This document shows, piece after piece, positions 53,596 to 62,600 of a DNA stretch of 64,000 nucleotides; the stretch's first letter is position 1, and every line of letters starts with the position of its first letter. The notes beneath the pieces are model-generated. The model did no database searches. It worked only from the letters and a program-made list of their open reading frames with translations, and was not told where the DNA came from. A program made the position numbers and the translations under genes. Source of the stretch: Spongorhabdus nitratireducens (GTDB taxonomy: Bacteria > Pseudomonadota > Gammaproteobacteria > Pseudomonadales > Endozoicomonadaceae); assembly GCA_947387575.1 (NCBI GenBank), contig CANDOC010000007.1:62001-126000 (forward strand). Direction: 5' to 3'.

Positions 53596-53664
53596 AGGAG
53601 AAAAGAGCCCTGATACCAATGTGCAAGAGGAGGAGGGGAAACAGCGTATCAGGGCTGTCAGACA
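53596..53664 (-). ncRNA. Second leftward hairpin/terminator with CU-rich loop
   Basis: AGCCCTGATAC (53606-53616) and GTATCAGGGCT (53646-53656) form a perfect 11-base stem. On the minus strand it is followed by CTCTTTTCTCC, a moderate U-tract, and its loop reads TTTCCCCTCCTCCTC. It resembles the 53246-53289 structure in design, so the gap may hold two related small RNAs in tandem. I see no convincing promoter for this one; ATGACA-18-GATATT between about 53665 and 53695 is a weak candidate. The rest of the gap 53201-53892 shows no supported gene. Confidence 0.4.
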
Positions 53665-53892
53665 ATATCGTTAAGGAACACCCTAACTGTCATTCAGACT
53701 ATCAGGCCACCCCGACCCCGCCATGAGTAATTACTGCACAACCATTACGGACTTCACCTAGAACATTAATACACTTATGCTTTGCTGCTCGGATCACTCT
53801 GACTGTTACTGCGAAATGGTCTGTAAGTCAGCTTGCAACTGCCGGAAAAGGGCAGGGATCCTTATTTTTCATTATGATTCAGCTCATAACTT

Positions 53893-54501
53893 TTGAGCAC
53901 GGTAAAAATTTCATTCGTGACAGTGACTAAATCTATTGGCGTACTGGGGTCCGCTTTTGACCCACCGACTTTGGGTCATCGTGATGTGATTGAGCAGGCA
54001 GCAGCACATTTTGACCTGATATTACTATTACCCTGTGCAGCACATGCTTTTAACAAGCAACCGTTACCATTCGATATTCGGTTGGAAATGCTGGAAACCT
54101 TTGCCAAAGAACTGGGTGATTCAGGCATTGCGGTGGAAGTCAGCGATATTGAACGGGATATTGCACATCAGAATCCCAAGCAGGCTGTCAGAACCTGGGA
54201 TGTAATGACCTGGCTGGAGAAGCTTTATCAGCAGTCAGGTGAGTCAGTATCGCTCAGTTTTATTCGGGGCCCTGACAATGCGAATCCGGCAACCTGGCAG
54301 CGTTTTTACCGCTGGCAGGATATTGAAAATAACTGGTCACTGTTTACCGCGGAGGAGCGGGTTGCAGCCAGAAGCAGTGAAGTACGCAGCCTGGTACAGC
54401 AAAGCTCATCACCAAAAATCGAGCATCTGGTCACACCGGCCATCTGTCGCTACATTCTTGAACATCAACTCTACCAGCCGGAGTCAGCACAGGGCTTATG
54501 A
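53893..54501 (+). CDS. NadD-like nicotinate/nicotinamide mononucleotide adenylyltransferase
   Basis: A protein of about 202 residues with the nucleotidyltransferase motif GVLGSAFDPPTLGHRDVI (GxFxPxHxGH class) and a C-terminal ARSSEVRSLV in place of the usual ISSTxVR. It probably joins ATP to NaMN or NMN, making NAD precursors. It is more divergent than the canonical NadD usually found beside holA, so it may be a second, specialised copy. Its stop overlaps the Nudix gene by four bases; NMNAT-Nudix pairing, sometimes as a fusion, is known in NAD metabolism. The start is uncertain: TTG at 53893, GTG at 53917 or GTG at 53923, none with a good ribosome site. Confidence 0.8.
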   Translation: MSTVKISFVTVTKSIGVLGSAFDPPTLGHRDVIEQAAAHFDLILLLPCAAHAFNKQPLPFDIRLEMLETFAKELGDSGIAVEVSDIERDIAHQNPKQAVRTWDVMTWLEKLYQQSGESVSLSFIRGPDNANPATWQRFYRWQDIENNWSLFTAEERVAARSSEVRSLVQQSSSPKIEHLVTPAICRYILEHQLYQPESAQGL

Positions 54502-55109
54502 CATCAAACACTGAATTTAGCCAGCAGGATATCGATATTGAAAATATTGATACGCCATTTTCCGGTCATGTTCGACTGAACTGTTATCAGCTTCGGCATC
54601 GCCTGTATGAAGGTGGATGGAGTGCCTCAATTAACAGAGAGGTGATGGTGCGCCAGCCTGCAGTCGGAGTATTGCTGTTCGATCCTGAAAAGCAGCAGGT
54701 GGTGATGGTTGAACAGTTCCGCCCCGGAGCCATGGCAGCCGATGACCCATCGCCCTGGCTGCTGGAAGTGGTTGCCGGACTGGTTGAACCGGGAGAATCG
54801 GCTGAAGATGTTGCCCGTCGTGAAGCCGTTGAAGAGTCCGGTTGTCAGGTTTCAAAGCTGATTCCTATTACCGAGTATTATCTCAGCCCCGGTGCTTCGA
54901 ACGAAAAGATCACACTGTTCTGTGGCCTGACTGACGCCTCTGGAGCCAGTAAACAGGCTGGACTGGAAACTGAACATGAAGATATTCGGGTACATACTTT
55001 TTCAGTTGAACAAGCCTTTGAACTGATGCAGCAGGGCAAGATCAACAATGCAACAACTCTGATCGCCATGCAGTGGTTACAACTCAACCTGGATAAATTG
55101 AAGCCATGA
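54498..55109 (+). CDS. nudF: Nudix ADP-ribose pyrophosphatase
   Basis: A 203-residue Nudix hydrolase. The Nudix box spans GLVEPGESAEDVARREAVEE continuing SG, with all metal-binding glutamates. The surrounding VVMVEQFRPGAMA and ITEYYLSPGASNEKITLFCG match NudF-type ADP-ribose pyrophosphatases. It hydrolyses ADP-ribose to AMP and ribose-5-phosphate and so clears an NAD breakdown product. It overlaps both neighbours by four bases, consistent with one operon. Confidence 0.92.
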   Translation: MTSNTEFSQQDIDIENIDTPFSGHVRLNCYQLRHRLYEGGWSASINREVMVRQPAVGVLLFDPEKQQVVMVEQFRPGAMAADDPSPWLLEVVAGLVEPGESAEDVARREAVEESGCQVSKLIPITEYYLSPGASNEKITLFCGLTDASGASKQAGLETEHEDIRVHTFSVEQAFELMQQGKINNATTLIAMQWLQLNLDKLKP

Positions 55110-55618
55110 AAAAAATATCCTTCGCTTCATTTCTGACATTTTTCGTCCTGTTGCTCACAGCCTGTAGCAGTGCACCACCATTACCTGATGCCAAAGCCAG
55201 CTGGACCATCTATCCCTTTTACGGTCATGTAGAAAATGATGAAGCAACCGATCAGGTTCAACGCATGCTGACCGTGCTGGCTCCAGCTCAGGGTATCAAG
55301 AATCTGGAACTGCCTCCGGCAACCGAAGTGTCTTCTACAACTTACCTGCTATCTCAGGCACACCGTATTCAAAACAGCCGCCAGTGGGCTGAACAGCATC
55401 AGGTCAAATATGCCTTTGGTGGCACCATTGATCGCTGGGAAATTAATGATGATGGCAAACCGGTCGTTGCCCTGACACTGGATGTGCTGAATGTGGCTGA
55501 TAACAGCAAGCTGGTCAGTACCACCAGCAGCAGCGAAGGCAAGCCTGGCGACGATTTATATGAGCAGTCGCGCATATTATTACGTCAGATGCTGCAAAGT
55601 CTGCCTATCATTCAATAA
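55106..55618 (+). CDS. Outer-membrane-type lipoprotein of unknown function
   Basis: A 170-residue lipoprotein: signal peptide with lipobox LLTAC, lipidated C20, followed by SSA, so the Lol system should send it to the outer membrane. The mature part has a beta-alpha fold pattern with YAFGGTIDRWEINDDGKPVV and LTLDVLNVADNSKLV, resembling small lipoproteins of the DUF4823/PelC-like type. The match is by eye and no function is assigned. Its ATG overlaps the nudF stop. Confidence 0.8.
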   Translation: MKKISFASFLTFFVLLLTACSSAPPLPDAKASWTIYPFYGHVENDEATDQVQRMLTVLAPAQGIKNLELPPATEVSSTTYLLSQAHRIQNSRQWAEQHQVKYAFGGTIDRWEINDDGKPVVALTLDVLNVADNSKLVSTTSSSEGKPGDDLYEQSRILLRQMLQSLPIIQ

Positions 55619-55645
55619 TGAGGAAGCATTAAAAAGGATCACACC

Positions 55646-55999
55646 ATGCTTTACGTGCTCAAGGACGAGCAGGGAAAAATTAATGCCGTATCCGAACATC
55701 CGGTCAGCAACGACTGGGAAGCCGTTGAGCTGGATGACGAAGCCCTGCACGCTTTTATGCAGAATAACCCGGTACTCGGCAACAAGGTCATGCAGGAGAC
55801 CGACGCCGAATTTATCCGGGTACTTGAAGACGTTATTGACCTGCTGATAGACAAGCAGATCATGCAGTTTACCGAGCTTCCCGTTCCGGTACAGACCAAG
55901 CTGCTTAATCGTCGTCGGTATCGTGAAGAGCTGCGGGAAGCAGCTGATGATACTACCCGCCTGATCAATGATGACGATGACGACGACTCCATTTTCTAG
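55646..55999 (+). CDS. Small acidic cytoplasmic protein of unknown function
   Basis: A 117-residue protein starting MLYVLKDEQGKINAVS, with a helical middle (about 40-85) and a basic then strongly acidic end (DDDDDDS). Similar short proteins in pseudomonads carry the misleading name tryptophan synthase subunit beta-like; no enzyme motif is present here. It lies 27 bases after the lipoprotein gene and probably closes the NadD-NudF-lipoprotein operon. Confidence 0.75.
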   Translation: MLYVLKDEQGKINAVSEHPVSNDWEAVELDDEALHAFMQNNPVLGNKVMQETDAEFIRVLEDVIDLLIDKQIMQFTELPVPVQTKLLNRRRYREELREAADDTTRLINDDDDDDSIF

Positions 56000-56030
56000 G
56001 AGTCGTTATGTTTTGAGTTCTTGCAAAGGT

Positions 56031-56645
56031 TTAGCGGACAGGAGAGAGCGCACCCCGAGGTGAATTACGGGCGGCAGCGGTTGGCCAGTCATCTGCCCAC
56101 TCATCCTGTTTGAAGATGGCTTCATTGGGAATGATCAGCCCCGGATCATCAATCCGCATGGTAAACAAAATACCATCCAGATGATCAAATTCATGCTGGA
56201 AGACTTTTGCTTCAAACCCTTCCATCGCTTTTTCTATCGGTTCACCACGCTCATTGAATCCAGAGACCTCAATCCTGTGATGGCGCTGAACCCAACCACG
56301 CACTCCAGGTAGTGACAGGCAGCCTTCCCAGCCCCAGGATGTTTCATCACTTTTGACTTCGATTCGCGGATTGATCCAGTACTGAAAATCAATATCCGGT
56401 GCCGCGGGATAGCGTTGTCGGTTAGCTTCGGAAATACCAATGGTCAACACTCTCACACCCCAGCCGATCTGTGGTGATGCAAGGCCAACACCAATCTGAT
56501 CAATATGGCTTTGTTCCATCACCTGCAGGTTGTGCTGAAACTCATCCGTCAGGATATCTGCAGTTGCCACTTCCGGCTGCATCTCAAACAGCAGTGGATG
56601 CCCCATAATCAATACTTCAGGATTTTCCGGCAAGCGCATATACAA
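56031..56645 (-). CDS. def: Peptide deformylase
   Basis: A 204-residue metalloprotease that removes the N-formyl group from new proteins. All three motifs are present: GVGLASPQIGWG (motif 1, Ser for the common Ala), WEGCLSLPG (motif 2, metal-binding Cys) and QHEFDHLDG (motif 3, HExxH-type). It is longer than E. coli Def and is not next to fmt, so it is probably a second deformylase. It converges on the small acidic protein gene and lies nine bases after the end of the giant adhesin gene. Confidence 0.9.
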   Translation of the reverse strand: MYMRLPENPEVLIMGHPLLFEMQPEVATADILTDEFQHNLQVMEQSHIDQIGVGLASPQIGWGVRVLTIGISEANRQRYPAAPDIDFQYWINPRIEVKSDETSWGWEGCLSLPGVRGWVQRHHRIEVSGFNERGEPIEKAMEGFEAKVFQHEFDHLDGILFTMRIDDPGLIIPNEAIFKQDEWADDWPTAAARNSPRGALSPVR

Positions 56646-56654
56646 CCTCTTGTT

Positions 56655-59600
56655 TTAATCGACCTGCAGATTACCGTCACTCAGCAGCTGATTGATTATA
56701 TCCGTATCAGATGATCCGTATGAGGATAAATCCACACCTTCCAGAGTGATTTTCTGGGTGACATCGCCACCTGCAGCATTGCTGACTTCGATTGTGGTAT
56801 CACCATCATGGACATCAAAATGCAGATATTGATCCAGTGCATTGGACTCTTCATCTACCAGAAGATCTCTCAGATCCAGCACATCACCCTGCTGCCCGAC
56901 ATGGAAGTCGGTAATGGTATCCTCTTCAGGATCGCCTGCTGTTCCCTCATCCCCGAGGTACCAGGTAAATACATCGCTATCGTGACCTCCGGTAAGAATA
57001 TCATCGCCTTCACCACCGGCAATCAGGTCACTCTGATTAGTGTTCACTGTTTCCTGCGCCACCGACTCTGTTGTAGTGGCTGTCATACGAACATTATCAA
57101 AGACAATCTGGGTACCACTGGTTTTATAGAGTTCGATGACCAGCGGCTGGCCAATTGCAGCGGAATCAGCACCAATGGAAGCACCATCAAGATTCAGGGT
57201 CAGTGTTTCGTACTCACCTTCAGCCGGAGTGACTGAACCGTTACTGGCCAGTATGACACCACCAGCCTTGATCCTGACTTCATAATCACCCAGCCCGGCC
57301 TGATCTTTTCGGTTACCGATATCAACCTGCAACTGGTAGCTGGTATTACGACCAAAGCTTTCACTCAGAGTCTGGGTTATGGAGCCACCATCACTGTTGA
57401 TAAATGCAGCGTTATAGCCTTCGGTTGCCTGTTCGCCAGAGGCATTGGATGACTGGTCATTGAATGCAATCAGATCGAAATCATGGATACCGTCATCATA
57501 GCCAGTCCCTTTATTGAAACTCCATGCACTGGCACTCGGATAATGAACATAACCACCATCACTCATTACACCGACACTTTCAAAGCTGGCATCGGCTATC
57601 GCAACTGACCTTTTGGTTTGCTTGGTTGCGCTGAAAGTCAGGCTGTCATCCCAGTTATTACCGGAGCCACTCATGGTCAGCCCACTCAGGTCCGAGCCTT
57701 TGAGCGTCCATGTACCGTCACTGTTATTGGTACCGGCAGAAAGCGTCACCCCGTCAGCAACATCAACCGTAATGTCAGGTGTTGGCAAAGCATAATAATC
57801 CTGCCCCGAAACCTGTTCTGCTCCTGCGGGCAAGAATTCATAGAACTGGAGATTTCCAGCAGAACTACTGGTGATATTTAAATCGGCACCACCATTACCT
57901 TGCCAGTAAACCATTTCAACTTCATACAAGCCGTCCTGCGGCGCCGTAAAGTTTCCTGAACTGGTTGCCACCCCTCTAGGGGCTGTGTATTCCGTCACCA
58001 GTTGATTATTTATTTTCAGGTGAAAACCATCATCCGAAGCCACATTAAAATCGTGGGTTCCCGCTGCCAGACGGATATAACCGGTGAATTTAAGTGCAAA
58101 AGTCTGATCAGACGCATTACCATGACCGGTAAGACTGGACGCATCACTGCCCAGAAAGCCGGCCAGCGTACCGTCAGATTTCACATAGTTAAATCCGGAA
58201 GCGGTGAAAGTCGCCTTGGGTGTGGTGTTATTCAGCAGATCAACCGCCTGACCCAGGCTGGCAAAAACGATTCCGGTATCAAAGAATTCCCCTTTCAGCC
58301 CTGTAGCCGGGGGTAGTGATGTTTGGCTGACCTGTGTAATAAACGCTGAATCCAGCTCAACAGGTACTGCCTGCTGAACATCATCACCAACCAGAATATC
58401 GTTTCCGGCAGCACCGGTAATCGTTTCAGCAGCATTCGACCCGGCGATAATATTGGCCGTTGCATCACCTTCCAGTTGATTACCATCCAGCGGTCGAATA
58501 CTGATTTCATCAATAAGAGGCCCTACACCGTTGTTCTGACCACTGGCCTCCCTTATAGCCAGCTGAGTTGTTGCCTGATTCGTATCCGGCAAAGTAATTT
58601 TGATTTCTTCCCAGCTGGTTGCCGGATCAATGGTTTGAATGACACTACCATTCCAGACGACTTCGATATGATCAGATCCGTTGTAACCGCCACTACGCTC
58701 TTTTACCCACAGGCTTACTTCATGATCGTGAGACTGGCTGGTATCCAGGGTGTAATACAGCGCATCAGCAGAGCCACCACTTCCGGCATCCAGTTCCAGA
58801 ATCTTTGAACCACTGTTGGAGCTGCCCAGCGGGCCGCCATCACTGTGAGTTTCAAGGCTGTTTTCCGATGTCCAGCCGGATTCCAGTCCATTATTGAAAT
58901 TCATGGAAGTAACAGCATCACCCGTCGTACCCTTGATATTCAGGGTAAAGGTCTGAGGATCACTGGACAGACCTCCATCGCTGACTGTAAAGCCAAAACT
59001 GCTGCTGGTGCTCAGCTCTGATTCAGGCGCCTCAAAAGACAGTCCGGGTATATCTGATTGACTGATAACCTGATTAACCGAAACAGCTACACCATTAAGA
59101 GTCAGACTGCCGGATGCCGGCAGAGAAGTTATAGTAATGGACTGGAGGCTATCTCCTGCATCCACATCTGAGAAATTGAAGTCTTCCGCTCTGAAGTGAT
59201 AACGACCTTCACTGGCGATTAACAGACTGTTGTCCTGAGCCTCAGGGTTATCATCTACAGCCTGAACTCGAATCTGAATATTCTGGCTGGTCGATGACTG
59301 GTCACTGTTAGCTGACTCGGTAGCCGTTGTCGTGACTTTTAGCGTGAAATTATCAGTGGCATCAGGAGGTGGTGTTACCGACAGGCCTGTGATATCCCAA
59401 CCAGAGATATCCACATCAGCACCACTTGCAGTGACCGTATTACCGCCACCGTCACTGATCACTGCACCGACAGGAAGCCCGGCAACAGCAATTGTCTGGC
59501 TCTCCGAACCATCTGTATCAGTCAACAGTGATGACAGATTAATCAGTGCTGCATTATCTTCATCAACGCTGTAGTAGGGTTCACCAACAACATGCTGGGT

Positions 59601-62600
59601 AAACACCAGATCATAGATATCCAGATAGTGACCATCACTTCTGACCAGCTCCATATTGGTACTGTCACCGTCCGGTATCGGCAGGTTGATCGTCCCTGTG
59701 GATAACATGGTATGGCTGGTATGTACTGTAAATGAGCTGACCAGTTCACCATCCCAGTAGACATGAATCTTCGGTCGGTCGTAGCTGCTTCCGGTCCAGA
59801 AGTGCCCACCTTTCAGAGAAATCTCTACTGAGTAGTCACCACTCTCTCGATCTGACGTATCGAAAGCTTTGGTAATGCTCGGTCGGGGTGAAATAGAGTT
59901 TGTCCCCAGTACATAGTTGTAGGGACCGCCACTGGCAGTATCATAAAAGCCGCTGCCACCGGCATTACCATGACCAAAGTTGGCATCATAGCGGACAGTA
60001 TCAATGATCTCGTTACCGTCCTGATTATTGACCTGTAGATCCGGTGCATCCGCTACGGCATTGACATCAAAGGTCAGGCTATATTGGTTATCTGAGTAAA
60101 CCGTCCCATCATGGACTTTAAAGCTCATCGCAGCATAAGCACTGCCGGAAGCATTATTCTCGGGGGTGAATGTCAACAAGCCGGCATCTATATCGGCCCT
60201 GCTGATAACCTGATCATCAGTAACAGCAACACCATTAAGCTGCAATGTACCGTTAGCAGGCAATTCGGTAATCTGAACCTGCTGGAGGCTGTCTGGCGAA
60301 TCCTGATCAGCAAACCCGAAGTCGGCCACTGCAAGTGTCAGCGTCGAATCCTCATCCACTGATAACGTATTGTCTGCTGCCGTTGGGGCATCATTGGCAT
60401 TAGTCAGGTAGATGGTATAGCTACGGGTACTGGCAGCTAACCCGGCATCCTCAACTCTGACAGTTATGGTGTGGGACAGGCTGGCTTCATGATCAAGCAG
60501 CGAACCATCAGCAACACTGATCTCACCGGTACTACTGTTGATTGCAAAACGACCACCGGCGTCATTTGTCAGAGAGTATGTAAAACTGGTGTCTCCAGCG
60601 TCGACATCTGACGCAGAAACTGTGGCTACTGCAGTCCCGTTTGCACTATTTTCAGCAATATGGAAGCCGTCTCCGACCAGGTTATCCACAGAGTCAGCCT
60701 GATACAGTAACTTGACCTGGTTAGCATCGAGCGCTGTATCAAACACGGCAAGGTCATCAACAGCGCCATCCAGATAACCGTCAGCCCAGTGACTCTTACC
60801 GACATAGTTGTTATTGCGCACCATTTCCGGAGGCACAACGCCCTGAGCCTCACCTGCCAGATCGCCATTCTTGTACACCCGCATCATGCCGGAGTCATCA
60901 ATGGTAGCTGTTATATGAACCCATTCACCTGCAGTGAAAAAATCAGGAATGGTAAGCACACCATCAGCAGGTGAACCGGCACCATCATAAACTTCAAACC
61001 CCAGATCGTTGGATGTCCCTCGGTGAGCCAATAAAATATTGTTATTTGCTGATCCATTACCAAAATCAACGATCCGTGACCAACTTTGGCTAAAACTGTC
61101 ATATCTGACCCAGGTCGAAATGGTCATGGAACCGCCGGTAGTAAGCCCACTGATTTCACCGGCACCACTACTGCCATTCATTTCAAATGCAGTACCGGAA
61201 TCACCGTGACCGCTTCCCAGTGTGGCGCTGCCACTCAGTGTCAGATTGTTGCCATTGCCAGATTGATCTGACTTATCAGTAAAACTGTAAGCTGCGGTCA
61301 CATTACCCATCAGCGGACTGGCAGCCAGAACCGGCACATCATTAGCACCCGTGACGGTAATGGTGACTGTGCTGGTAGAGAAGTCACCCTGACTATCCGT
61401 GCCCCGGTAATCGAAGGTGACATCTCTGGTTTCACCCTGCCCCAGATCCTGAAAATCATTGCCCGGATCAAAGCTATAGCTACCATCTGAATTGAGCGTC
61501 AGGCTGCCTGAAGCCGGGTCATTTTCTACAGTGAAGGTCAGTATTTCTCCGGCATCACGGTCAACCGCAGTTAACTGACCAACAATTGCTGCGTCATCTT
61601 CACCCAGGCTGGCCGTACCACTCAGCGCCTCCGGAACCCGGTTTACATCAATGGTCAGCGTCGAGGTTGAATCGTCAGTACCGTCAGAGACGGTGTAGCT
61701 GAAAACATCCTGCAATGTACCGGTTTCAAATTCGTATCTGAGAGCATTTATCTCATGTCCGGTTAGTGCCCGGTCGTAGATACGGGCCTCATCGATCAGG
61801 CCATCAAACCCGTAAACATCGGATGGATTATCCACCATTCCATCATGGAACTTGGTGCTGCCCCGGGTGATATTGCCGTTATTGTCATGCAATGAAATGC
61901 TGCCGAAGGCACTCTCATCACCATGGGTTCTCATGGGCGCAGAAGCATTTCCTGAGTCCACCAGCACCCCATCCAGATAAGCCTGCAGGGAGTTACTGTC
62001 GGAGTTCATAACCAGAGCAACCTGATGCCAGCCTGATGAATCCATGCCACTGATATCTGTACTCAACCAGGTACCTGACCAGCCATTTCCTTCTGCCCAG
62101 GCTCCAACATAAAGCGTGCCGTTATCGATGTAGAGGTTATAACCGTTGGTACCGCCACCTTCTTCATAAAGAATCTGGCGGCCACTGAGATCGTTATCAC
62201 TGTCGAGCTTGAACTCGAAGTTTATTGTGCGCTGGCTTTTATTTTCGGTATGAGTATTCAGCTCAGTTGAATCAACCAGTTCGACAATTGCTTCATTGCC
62301 GTCAAACTGCACAGCATTACCGTCAACACCACCGCTGACAAACGTCGCATTGTGCTTCAACAGGCCATCATTGGCATCGGCATCACTGGCTGCAATGTCG
62401 GTTGCTGTTGAACCACTCGATTCATTGAAGGTCCAGTGGGCAATCAGATCAGAATCAAGATCCAGGTCAGCAGGGTTATATGTCCAGTTTCCATCTGGGC
62501 TGATCGTTAATTCACCATACTGACCAGAAATAACCGTTGAGCCGGATACTGATACTCCATTAACACCGGTAATAGAGAGGCTGTCACCTTCTTCATCAGT

